A stretch of 64,000 bases of DNA, taken from assembly GCA_015060405.1 (NCBI GenBank), contig SUYN01000014.1:1-64000 (forward strand), read 5' to 3'. The position numbers and the translations under genes are program-made. Under the pieces are notes generated by a model that saw nothing but the letters and a program-made list of their open reading frames with translations, had not been told where the DNA came from and made no database searches. Each line of letters starts with the position of its first letter. Within the stretch, counting starts at the first letter, position 1. This document shows positions 53,938-61,627 of the stretch, in pieces. This stretch comes from Bacteroidales bacterium. Lineage in GTDB: Bacteria > Bacteroidota > Bacteroidia > Bacteroidales > UBA932.

Positions 53938-54035
53938 TTCCGATTTGTGTCATGCGGTTTAACAAAGCGGACAAAGGTAAGAATTTTCTGTCAGAAATCG
54001 CTATATTTGTTGTCTGGTATTACAAATCCTGTCAT

Positions 54036-55364
54036 ATGAAACGTTTATTTCTCATTGCTCTCCTCCTGCTTGCTGGTGTATCGGCCTTCTGTAAAGATTC
54101 ACTGTCTGTATTTTACCGTATAAGGCTTGATCAGGACATAGATCAGTCGGCACAGAGGTTTGTGGTTCTCGGTCTTGAGAAGGCAGCCGAAGCTGACGCT
54201 GATTACGTGATCCTTGACATCAACACCTACGGAGGCGCAGTCAATGCGGCTGACAGCATCAGGAATGCCATACTGAGATACAAGAAGCCTGTGATTGCCT
54301 ATGTGAATATGCAGGCTGCATCCGCCGGAGCCCTGATAAGCATAGCCTGTGATTCCATATATATGAGGACGGGAAGTTCTATCGGTGCGGCGACCGTGGT
54401 GAACCAGACAGGGGAGGTGGCTCCGGACAAGTACCAGTCATTCATGCGCGGCATGATGAGAGCCACCGCAAAAGCCAACGGCAGGAATCCGGAGATCGCT
54501 GAATCTATGGTGGACACGGCCAACGTGCTGAGCCTGACTCCTGATGAGGCCATGCAGGTTGGCTACTGCGAAGGCACCGCAGCTGACGCTATAGAGGTCG
54601 CAAGGATTGTCTCCGGTGGCAATGAATTCATAATCAGGGAGATGGAGGATGATATGACATGGCTTGACAGGCTGATTCAGTTCCTTCTTAATCCATTGCT
54701 ACAGTCCATCTTCATGATGATGATCGTGGGTGGTATTTTCGTGGAGATAAGGACCCCGGGCATAGGGCTTCCTCTTCTGACTGCCCTGATAGGTGCCCTC
54801 CTTTATTTTGCTCCCGGCTATCTGGGACACCTCGTCTCATATTGGGAAATACTCCTGTTCATCGTCGGTTTAGTGCTTATTGCCATGGAGATATTCGTGA
54901 TTCCTGGCTTCGGCGTATGCGGGATTGCCGGAATCATTGCTGTCGTGGTTTCTCTTGCATTCGCAATGGTGGACAATGCAGAGCTCTTCCATTGGGACGG
55001 CACGCTCAATCTCGAGCCAGTGCTCATGCCGGTCGGCATAGTCATCATATCTTCTGCTGCAGCCATATTCGGTTCTGTGTGGATTGTCAGGAAACTCTAT
55101 GACACCCGTTCCTTCGATCATATTGCCCTCAGGCAGTCTCTTACTGCGGAAGAGGGTTTTACGGGAGTGATTTCCGGACTTGAAACCCTTGTCGGACAGG
55201 AAGTTACCGTATTTACAGATATGCGTCCGTCTGGTAAGGTGATGACCATGGACGGACGCATATTGGAGGCTTCTCTCAGATTCGGCGGCTACGCTGCCAA
55301 GGGGGAGACACTCAAGGTTGTCTCATCCGAGCAGGGACGCCTGTATTGTGAACCGACAGTCTGA
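54036..55364 (+). CDS. NfeD-family ClpP-class membrane serine protease
   Basis: 442 residues from the ATG at 54036, which gives a clean signal peptide (MKRLFLIALLLLAGVSAF). A ClpP-class domain has NTYGGAVNAADSIRNAI and the catalytic Ser in QAASAGALISIACD, then a Lys in the SIGAAT...APDK region. Four or so membrane helices follow and a C-terminal OB-fold NfeD domain (GFTGVISGLETLVGQEV; GRILEASLRFGGYAAKGE). These proteases act with stomatin-like proteins in membrane quality control; no stomatin gene is adjacent. A TATATTTG box is at 54002-54009. Confidence 0.92.
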   Translation: MKRLFLIALLLLAGVSAFCKDSLSVFYRIRLDQDIDQSAQRFVVLGLEKAAEADADYVILDINTYGGAVNAADSIRNAILRYKKPVIAYVNMQAASAGALISIACDSIYMRTGSSIGAATVVNQTGEVAPDKYQSFMRGMMRATAKANGRNPEIAESMVDTANVLSLTPDEAMQVGYCEGTAADAIEVARIVSGGNEFIIREMEDDMTWLDRLIQFLLNPLLQSIFMMMIVGGIFVEIRTPGIGLPLLTALIGALLYFAPGYLGHLVSYWEILLFIVGLVLIAMEIFVIPGFGVCGIAGIIAVVVSLAFAMVDNAELFHWDGTLNLEPVLMPVGIVIISSAAAIFGSVWIVRKLYDTRSFDHIALRQSLTAEEGFTGVISGLETLVGQEVTVFTDMRPSGKVMTMDGRILEASLRFGGYAAKGETLKVVSSEQGRLYCEPTV

Positions 55365-56771
55365 TTATCTTCTCTTGAGTGCAACTACATTCTCAACGTG
55401 GTGTGTGTGAGGGAACATGTCCACCGGACGTACTGCAGTGATTTCGTAGTCCTTGCAGAGGATCTCAAGGTCGCGTGCCTGTGATGCAGGATTGCAGCTT
55501 ACATATACCATTCTTTCAGGCGCTGCATTGAGGATGACCTGGGCTACGTCCGGATGGATTCCTGCTCTTGGCGGGTCGAGGATGATGACGTCAGGACGTC
55601 CGTGCTCCTCGACGAAAGCATCTGTAAGGATGTCCTTCATGTCTCCGGCAAAGAATTCGCAATTGGTTATCCCGTTGTTCTCTGCGTTGATGCGTGCATC
55701 CTCAATCGCCTCAGGGACGTATTCGATACCGATTACCTTTGATGCCTTGCGGGAAACGAACTGTGCGATGGTACCGGTGCCTGTATAAAGGTCGTAGACA
55801 ACTTCCGATCCAGTCAGGGCGGCGTATTCCCTGGCTACGCTGTAGAGCTTGTATGCCTGCTTGGTATTGGTCTGATAGAATGACTTAGGGCCGATTTTGA
55901 ACCTAAGTCCTTCCATATACTCATATATTGCATCCTCTCCTTTATATAAGATGCAGTTCTGGTCTGATATTGAATCGTTTGGCTTTCCGTTAATTACATA
56001 GTACAGAGAGGTGATCCGAGGGAATTCCGCTGCAACTGCATCCAGAAGGGCCGTGCGTGCTTCTTCATCCTCATGGTAGAAGCAAATTATCAGCATGACG
56101 TTGCCTGCTTCTGTTGTCCTGATGAACATGTTGCGCAGGAAGCCCACATGTTCGCGTATGTTGAAGAATGACAGTCCGTGCTCGAGTGCATAATTCCTTA
56201 TGAAGAGACGGATCTGATTCGAAGGCTCAGGCTGGAGATAGCAGTGCTTTACATCGAGAACCTTGTCAAAGAAGCGGCCTACATGGAAGCCGAGTCCGTA
56301 TTTCTCCTGTTCGCTGAGTACTTCGGCATTCTCGTCATCGAAGATCCATCTGCGCTGAGAAAAAGTGAATTCCAGCTTGTTGCGGTAGTACTGAGTCTCG
56401 TCTGAGGGCACGATAGGGGATATTTCCGGGACATCGAGGTGGCCTATCCTTACAAGCTGGTCGTAGACCTGCTGCTGTTTTGCCTGCAGCTGCATCTGGT
56501 ACGGCAGCGGCTGCCATTTGCAGCCTCCGCACACGCCGAAATGGCTGCAGAACGGCTCCAGACGATGCTCGGACGGCTTGACCATACGGAGAATGAATCC
56601 CTCCATATAGTTTTTCTTCTTCTTTGTGACTTTCACGTCCACTATGTCGCCAGGTACTGCAAACTGTACGAAAAGCACTGTGCCGTCGACTCTTGCCAAA
56701 GCCTTGCCTTCAGCTGCAACAGCTTCTATCTCAATGTTTTCAAGAATGATATCCTGTTTTTTTCTTGCCAT
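55365..56771 (-). CDS. rlmD: 23S rRNA uracil-C5 methyltransferase (RlmD/TrmA type)
   Basis: 468 residues from the ATG at 56771; a longer frame to 56804 would begin inside a terminator. A TRAM domain (residues about 5-60) is followed by the [4Fe-4S] cysteines CSHFGVCGGCKWQ. The SAM-dependent domain has YDLYTGTGTIAQF, ILDPPRAGIHP and the nucleophile in YVSCNPASQARDL. It methylates a uridine of 23S rRNA (U1939 in E. coli). It abuts the NfeD gene tail-to-tail with no gap. Confidence 0.93.
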   Translation of the reverse strand: MARKKQDIILENIEIEAVAAEGKALARVDGTVLFVQFAVPGDIVDVKVTKKKKNYMEGFILRMVKPSEHRLEPFCSHFGVCGGCKWQPLPYQMQLQAKQQQVYDQLVRIGHLDVPEISPIVPSDETQYYRNKLEFTFSQRRWIFDDENAEVLSEQEKYGLGFHVGRFFDKVLDVKHCYLQPEPSNQIRLFIRNYALEHGLSFFNIREHVGFLRNMFIRTTEAGNVMLIICFYHEDEEARTALLDAVAAEFPRITSLYYVINGKPNDSISDQNCILYKGEDAIYEYMEGLRFKIGPKSFYQTNTKQAYKLYSVAREYAALTGSEVVYDLYTGTGTIAQFVSRKASKVIGIEYVPEAIEDARINAENNGITNCEFFAGDMKDILTDAFVEEHGRPDVIILDPPRAGIHPDVAQVILNAAPERMVYVSCNPASQARDLEILCKDYEITAVRPVDMFPHTHHVENVVALKRR

Positions 56772-56784
56772 GGTGATATATATT

Positions 56785-56810
56785 AAAAAAGGCCCGTCTT
56801 GCAACGGGCC
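56785..56810 (-). terminator. Terminator of the second Na/Pi cotransporter gene
   Basis: Arms GGCCCGT (56791-56797) and ACGGGCC (56804-56810) with a 6-nt loop are followed on minus by TTTTTT. It lies 20 bp past the cotransporter stop. Confidence 0.85.
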
Positions 56811-56829
56811 ACAAAATTAGGCAATTTCT

Positions 56830-58557
56830 TTATAATTGTGAAATCTTAAGTTTGCATTTGTAGAGATCCTGGGAAACATTGATCATGAAGTCGCCCATCT
56901 TCTCGAGCTCCGACACGACGTCAAGGTAGTAGACGCTTGTGAGGTAGCTCTTGTTGTCGCCTTCGACTTCTTCGATCGCTTCCTCGCGGAGGTTGTTTCT
57001 CATCACGTTGATGCGGTCCTCGGCGTCGTAGGCGTTGCTGATCTCACCGAGCTCGTTAGAGTAGTATGCCTTGAGGTTTTCAATCATTACCGCGTATGCC
57101 TCATCGACAAGGTCTATCATTCCGTTGATATGCTTGATGCTGTCTGCATCAAAGGTCTTCTTGTGGATGTTCTTGCGTGAAAGGATGCGGCTGATCGCCT
57201 CTCCTGAGTCTCCGAGACTCTCGAGCTCGCCTATGATCTTGTACATTGACTTGATGTGGAATGAAGTCGCCATACTGATCTCCTGGGTAGAAATGGCATT
57301 GAGGAAGTTTGCGATTTCATATTCGATACGGTCTGAAATCTCTTCATACTTCACGAGCTTCTTGCGGAACTCTTCGAACTTGTCCGGATCGGTCTCATTG
57401 ACAGCATCTCTTACATAGCCGAGTCCGTTGCGGCATATCTCTGCGAAATGGATGATCTCCTTGGTAGCTTGCTCTGTTGCAAACTCCGGAGCTGCGATAC
57501 GTCCTGCCTCGATGTACTTGAGCCTGAACACTTCGTCTTCCTGGTTCTTAGGAGTCTTGATCAGAGTCTCGACTATCTTCACGATAGTGCCCGAGAACCA
57601 GATGAGGACCATGGTGTTGGTTATGTTGAAGAGGGTATGGAGCATTGAGATTCCGTAGAGGAGGGTAGGGCCGGCCTCAGGGGTTGTAAGGTCAATGGTA
57701 AGAGGATTGTAGAATCCGACCGCTTCCATGACGATTCCCACGAGCTTGAGGAAAGGCTTGAACACTATGAGCATCCAGATGACACCGAATATATTGAAGA
57801 GAGTGTGGGCGAGGGCAGCGCGTTTTGCTGCTGTGTTACCCACAGATGCCGCCATGTTGGCTGTGATTGTGGTTCCGATGTTCTCTCCAAGCACCATCGC
57901 ACATGCAAGCTCAAAGTCGATGAGTCCCGATGTGGTAAGGAGCATGGTGATGGCCATGGTTGCACTGGATGCCTGAAGCACAATTGTCAGGATGGTACCA
58001 GCGAGCAGGAATATGATGTCTGACCAGAATCCTAACTGGGTGAAGTGCGAGAAGAATGCCATCATCGCATCCTTGTCGCTGAGGATGGTTCCTGCCGAAC
58101 TCTTCATGAATGAAAGTCCGAGGAACATGAGGGCGAATCCCACTACAAATTCTCCTATGTTCTTGTGGTTCTGCTTCTTGGAGCTTGTGAGAAGGAAACC
58201 GAGGATCATCAGAGGCACTGAAAAGGCCGAGATGTCAACTGAGAATCCTACTGCTGTAACCCAGGCGGTAAGTGTAGTACCGATGTTGGCACCCATGATG
58301 ATGCCGACTGCCTGGAGGAGTGTCAGAAGTCCGGCGTTCACAAAGCTGACGACAAGGACCGTCGTCGCACTTGATGACTGGACCAGAGCTGTGATGCCGA
58401 GACCTGTAAGCACTCGCTTGAACGGATTGGACGTCATTGAGGTCAGAATGCCTCTGAGCTTGTCTCCTGACGCTTTCTGAAGACCGGCACTCATGAAGTT
58501 CATTCCGTAAAGGAACATACCCAGGGCGCCGATGAGAGTAAAGATCTGTAGTACCAT
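56830..58557 (-). CDS. Na+/phosphate cotransporter (NptA type) with PhoU-like tail, copy 2
   Basis: 575 residues, colinear with copy 1 (20840-22573) and very similar throughout by eye. First signature ALVQSSSATT; the second reads VLQASSATM, that is QASSAT instead of QSSSAT. GANIGTT, GENIGTTITAN and the PhoU-like tail (ESLGDSGEAISRILSRKNIHKK) are retained. It is transcribed alone from the promoter at 58614-58644 to the terminator at 56785, unlike copy 1, which sits in an operon. Confidence 0.93.
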   Translation of the reverse strand: MVLQIFTLIGALGMFLYGMNFMSAGLQKASGDKLRGILTSMTSNPFKRVLTGLGITALVQSSSATTVLVVSFVNAGLLTLLQAVGIIMGANIGTTLTAWVTAVGFSVDISAFSVPLMILGFLLTSSKKQNHKNIGEFVVGFALMFLGLSFMKSSAGTILSDKDAMMAFFSHFTQLGFWSDIIFLLAGTILTIVLQASSATMAITMLLTTSGLIDFELACAMVLGENIGTTITANMAASVGNTAAKRAALAHTLFNIFGVIWMLIVFKPFLKLVGIVMEAVGFYNPLTIDLTTPEAGPTLLYGISMLHTLFNITNTMVLIWFSGTIVKIVETLIKTPKNQEDEVFRLKYIEAGRIAAPEFATEQATKEIIHFAEICRNGLGYVRDAVNETDPDKFEEFRKKLVKYEEISDRIEYEIANFLNAISTQEISMATSFHIKSMYKIIGELESLGDSGEAISRILSRKNIHKKTFDADSIKHINGMIDLVDEAYAVMIENLKAYYSNELGEISNAYDAEDRINVMRNNLREEAIEEVEGDNKSYLTSVYYLDVVSELEKMGDFMINVSQDLYKCKLKISQL

Positions 58558-58613
58558 AAATATTTAAATTGTTTCTGTTTCTCTCTATTGCGGAAAAAAT
58601 CAAAAAAATCGGC

Positions 58614-58644
58614 CAAATATACTGAAAAAGCCTCGTTTTTACAA
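58614..58644 (-). promoter_or_regulatory. Promoter of the second Na/Pi cotransporter gene
   Basis: On minus: TTG (58644-58642), 20 bp, TATATTTG (58621-58614), 56 nt before the ATG. Matches the consensus. Confidence 0.6.
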
Positions 58645-58690
58645 GTACCTGACCGCTATTCTTGTCAGGTACTTGTCCATCTTCCGGCTG

Positions 58691-58726
58691 CTATTCTTTG
58701 TCTGGTTGCTATTCTTTGTCTGGCTG
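58691..58726. repeat. 18-bp tandem duplication including a stop codon
   Basis: CTATTCTTTGTCTGGTTG (58691-58708) is followed by CTATTCTTTGTCTGGCTG (58709-58726). On minus each unit encodes QPDKE and a TAG stop; the first stop met ends the DUF1349 gene. Confidence 0.85.
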
Positions 58727-59455
58727 CTGGCCGTCGTGCGCCTTCCACATACATTCCGTTATCGTCATGTCCGAGAATACTGCGGTAAATGAAGAGTCTT
58801 CAGGAGAACATGCGTAGATTCCGAAGCTTATCTTGTCGGTTGCCGCGTACATATGGCAGATCCTCATCTGGCTGAAATATTTTCCGTCAGACGAACATTC
58901 TATGCAGAAGTCATCTTCGCGACGGGAAAAACGGTACCACATTGTCTTCACGTCAGCTGGTATGGCTGTCGTGGCCCAGTCCGAATAGCCGTTGTTGGTC
59001 GCCACGCTGCCAAGATGCTGGAACTCCTCGTTCTCGAACTCGACAGAGCCCTTGAGCCAGTTCTCGCTGTCGAGATACATCACGATTCCGCACTGGTCGA
59101 AGCGCTGATGGCTCTGTGTGAAGTCTGTCTTCACCACGAAACTGAAGAACTTCTCCCTTGTCTGCATCTGCAGGACGGGAGCATTGTCATTTCTGAAGTG
59201 ATAATATGTCCTCTGCCAGAGATCTGTGTGCGGAGCTGTGGTGATGGTAATGACATCGTCCTTGAATTCAAAGGCTTTCGGTTCCCTGGTCCATTCCAGA
59301 CGATCGATGTTGATCTTTCCGCCGTCTGCAAGCGCTTCGGTGACACTGTCTGTGAAGCCCTCATCCTGATTGCCCTTGTTTTCATCAGTTGCGCTGCCGC
59401 ATGCGATGGCGAGCATACTTAATCCTAATGTGAAGAATCTTTTCATACGGTTCAT
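58709..59455 (-). CDS. DUF1349-type lectin-fold lipoprotein
   Basis: 248 residues. The lipoprotein signal ends at Cys19 (LSMLAIAC). The DUF1349 pattern follows: INIDRLEWTREPKAFEF, the aromatic LWQRTYYHF, FDQCGIVMYLDSENWLKGSVEFENE, WYRFSRREDDFCIECSSDGKYFSQMRICHM and FGIYACSPE. The fold is concanavalin-like and suggests carbohydrate binding or hydrolysis, but the function is not established. It is monocistronic. Its tail is affected by the tandem duplication at 58691-58726. It borders the repeat island. Confidence 0.82.
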   Translation of the reverse strand: MNRMKRFFTLGLSMLAIACGSATDENKGNQDEGFTDSVTEALADGGKINIDRLEWTREPKAFEFKDDVITITTAPHTDLWQRTYYHFRNDNAPVLQMQTREKFFSFVVKTDFTQSHQRFDQCGIVMYLDSENWLKGSVEFENEEFQHLGSVATNNGYSDWATTAIPADVKTMWYRFSRREDDFCIECSSDGKYFSQMRICHMYAATDKISFGIYACSPEDSSFTAVFSDMTITECMWKAHDGQQPDKE

Positions 59456-59684
59456 AATTGTGATTTGTCAATATAAATGTAAATATATGGCTTTTCCCGA
59501 TGAAATACAACATTCCGCTCCGGATCATCCTGCTCAGATCATGATGCATGTCCCGCTCCCGGTTGTCATATTGATTGAGTCCGTCCCAGTTGCCATATCG
59601 ACTGAGCGGAGGAATGGAGATATCTCTAAAGAGATTTCTCGACTCCCGCCGGCCTCTCGACATGACAAAGGCCTGTCATCTCCC

Positions 59685-60018
59685 TTTTTTCTGCCACTAA
59701 TCCTGGCAGAGGTGCCATTTCAAGGACTAGGCTCTGTGAAGGTGAGCTGTGACAAATTTTGGCTATAATGTGACACAGGTGTATGCAAAAAGATGTTTCT
59801 GGAGCTGAAATCCTTTGAGCTGTAACAAATAAACGACAAAAAGTGACACAGCTCTAGGAATCTTTGCTAAAAATACGGGAGCATATATATCTTTCACTTT
59901 GTTATCATATCGACTGGACTCGCTCCCTGTTGTCATATTGATTGAGTCCCTAATCAGTTGTCATATCGACTTAGCGAAGCGAATGGAGATATCTCCAAAG
60001 AGATGTCTCGACTCCCGC
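59685..60018. repeat. 334-bp direct repeat, copy 1
   Basis: Matches 60979-61313 with about 16-18 differences counted by eye (about 95% identity). Contents in order: one 51-bp hairpin unit, a core with GAGCTGT/ACAGCTC arms (59817-59853), and a palindromic tail beginning GTTATCATATCGACT. Confidence 0.9.
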
Positions 60019-60059
60019 CGGCGTCTCGATATGACAAAGGCCTGTCATCTCCCATTTTT

Positions 60060-60258
60060 CTGCCCCTAATCCTGACAGAGGTGCCATTCCAAGGACTAGG
60101 CTCGTTTTTTCTGCCACTAATCCTTGCAGAGGTGCCATTCCAAGGACTAGCTTCTGTTTTTTTGCCACTAATCCTTGTAGGAGTGCCATTTCAAGAATTG
60201 GCCTTGCATTTTCGGCCTCCAGTCATTGCAGAGGGCTGTTTTCAAGGACTGGAGGTGA
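60060..60258. repeat. Array of four 51-bp hairpin units (first block)
   Basis: Units begin at 60060, 60111, 60162 and 60213. The consensus has inverted arms CTAATCCTTG and CAAGGACTAG around a 14-nt loop, then a T-rich joint. The fourth unit has switched arms (TCCAGTC...GACTGGA) but keeps the symmetry. Single further units are at 59691 and in the second block. Confidence 0.85.
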
Positions 60259-60284
60259 ACATATGCTTTAGACAAATATCGATG

Positions 60285-60332
60285 CAGCAATCCTTGCAGA
60301 AGAATCACGCATTATTTCTGCAAGAATTGCTG
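60285..60332. repeat. 17-bp stem-loop with CTTGCAGAA arms
   Basis: Left arm CAGCAATCCTTGCAGAA (60285-60301) pairs with TTCTGCAAGAATTGCTG (60316-60332) at 16 of 17 positions; 14-nt loop. A related hairpin, ATCCTCGCAGAA with TTCTGCGGGGAT, follows at 60372-60409. Confidence 0.8.
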
Positions 60333-60423
60333 TTTCTATACAAAAATGCCGTTTTTGAGCCGAGAATTGGAATCCTCGCAGAAAAGAGAGGCATTTCTTC
60401 TGCGGGGATCAGTACGTCAGTTA

Positions 60424-60495
60424 ACTGCAAAGCGCCTTCCACCTACTGCAGAGCGCATCCACTTACTGAAGGGCACCTCCACCTTTCTGCAAAGG
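60424..60495. repeat. Short tandem repeat, period about 20-21 bp
   Basis: Three to four degenerate units starting ACTGCAAAGCGCC (60424), ACTGCAGAGCGCA (60445), ACTGAAGGGCACC (60465) and TCTGCAAAGG (60486), each ending TCCACYT. Confidence 0.65.
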
Positions 60496-60530
60496 AGTTT
60501 TCTTTTGCCGACACCTGCTCTGTTTACGCA

Positions 60531-60580
60531 CAAATCAGCCAGCGCGAACCCATTAGGTTTCGTTCGCGCTGGCTGATTTG
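60531..60580. repeat. Perfect 19-bp stem-loop
   Basis: The left arm 60531-60549 (CAAATCAGCCAGCGCGAAC) is the exact reverse complement of 60562-60580; 12-nt loop. No T-run follows on either strand, so it is not a simple terminator. Confidence 0.9.
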
Positions 60581-60629
60581 AGTCGCCTGCCCTGATTCCG
60601 GCCGGCGATGCTGCTCCATAGACTGAATA

Positions 60630-60748
60630 GTGGTCGGCCGTCGTATTCGCCGACCACGGCCGATACTATTCTGCATATAGTTTTCAAAGGCAGTGACAGA
60701 AATCCTCCATAGGAGGCACCGTGGTCGGCCATAACCAGAGCCGACCAC
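60630..60748. repeat. Twin hairpins with identical GTGGTCGGC arms
   Basis: GTGGTCGGC and GCCGACCAC with a 10-nt loop occur at 60630-60657 and again at 60721-60748. Arms are identical and loops differ. CCTCC/GGAGG (60705-60717) forms a small hairpin between them. Confidence 0.85.
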
Positions 60749-60881
60749 TCAAGACAAGCCGCGCGAGCTCAGCCTAAAGGCTCGCACGACTTGCCTTGTG
60801 CCAACCTCCGGCAGAAAGCCCATACAATCACTGTTTTCTAGGATTCCTGTCTTTCCCATTCCAACAACTGGCGTCAGCTTT

Positions 60882-61028
60882 CTCGCTCCTAATCCTTGTA
60901 TAGAGGCCATTTCAAGGACTAGCCTCCATTTTTCTGCCACTAATCCTTGTAGAGGGGCCTTTTCAAGGACTAGGCTCGTTTTTTCTGCCACTAATCCTTG
61001 CAGAGGTGCCATTTCAAGGAGTAGGCTC
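60882..61028. repeat. Array of three 51-bp hairpin units (second block)
   Basis: Units begin at 60882, 60934 and 60985; the last is also the start of the second 334-bp repeat. A degenerate unit precedes them near 60831. Arms are as in the first block (TAATCCTTG / CAAGGACTA). Confidence 0.8.
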
Positions 61029-61313
61029 TGTGAAGGTGAGCTGTGACAAATTTTGGCTATAATGTGACACAGGTGTATGCAAAAAGATGTTTCTGGAGCT
61101 GAAATCCTTTGAGCTGTGACAAATAAACGGCAAAAAGTGACACAGCTTTAGGAATCTCTGCTAAAAATTCGGGAGCATATATATCTTTACACTTTGTTAT
61201 CATATCGACTGGACTCGCTCCCGGTTGTCATATTGCTTGAGTCCGTAACCAGTTGTCATATCGACTGAGCGGAGCGAATGGAGATATCTCCAAAGAGATG
61301 TCTCGACTCCCGC
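60979..61313. repeat. 334-bp direct repeat, copy 2
   Basis: Counterpart of 59685-60018, 1294 bp further on, with one inserted base. It ends in the TCGACTGAGCGGAGCG palindromic tail, whose right end diverges after 61313. Confidence 0.9.
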
Positions 61314-61513
61314 TTGTCGCTCGACGTACAGTTAACCACGGGTTCTTCAAGCTCGACATGTCAGGTGTAAACTGATTGTCGTACACTATTGTTTCAGTTC
61401 TTTCAAATTACTTTTATTTGATTTATATTTGCTGCATGCAATTCGATTGTGTAAAATTGAATATATAGCTGACGAAATACGAATGTGCAGTGAATGTTGC
61501 TCGAGTATATTAA

Positions 61514-61627
61514 GATCAGATACTTGACAAAGTGAAGATCAGACACCTGATAAAACTTAGAACGGAATTTGATAAAACAAAGTACTGACATTTGACTGAA
61601 CGAGAAACGTATGTTTAACTGAACGAA
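61514..61627. repeat. Five degenerate 22-23-bp direct repeats upstream of the peroxidase operon
   Basis: The shared core (YTTGAYAAAR-like) recurs at 61523, 61546, 61568, 61591 and 61614, spaced 23, 22, 23 and 23 bp. Units 1 and 2 both read GATCAGAYACYTGAYAAA; units 4 and 5 both read TTTRACTGAACGA. The array stops 4 bp before the ATG at 61632. Confidence 0.7.

Larger units (their letters stand above)
59556..61330. repeat. Structured repeat island without genes
   Basis: About 1.8 kb of nested repeats: three copies of a palindromic tail (about 59556-59684, 59899-60058, 61190-61330), eight 51-bp hairpin units, a 334-bp direct repeat, a short tandem block and several long stem-loops. No frame has a family match, and the frames that stay open do so because the units are multiples of three. 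Flanking unique DNA (59456-59555 and 61331-61500) also shows no gene. Confidence 0.85.

Noticed and set aside
53952..54035. Upstream ATG for the NfeD protease
   Set aside because: The extension lacks signal-peptide character and contains the -7 promoter box; the ATG at 54036 starts a clean signal peptide.
56772..56804. Longer rlmD frame starting at 56804
   Set aside because: It would begin in the terminator hairpin of the neighbouring cotransporter gene.
59958..60581. Long + frame (207 codons) with 17-residue repeats across the island
   Set aside because: It is open only because the 51-bp units are a multiple of three. No start context or family is seen, and the sequence is dominated by hairpin symmetry.
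59971..61012. Minus frames of 72 and 87 codons repeating MAPLQGLVAEK-like segments
   Set aside because: Same cause as the + frame: repeat-driven open frames. Diverged units break the pattern, and no signal or domain is present.
60060..61028. CRISPR array
   Set aside because: Units are contiguous 51-bp direct repeats without unique spacers, the repeats are themselves palindromic over most of their length, and no cas gene is in the window.
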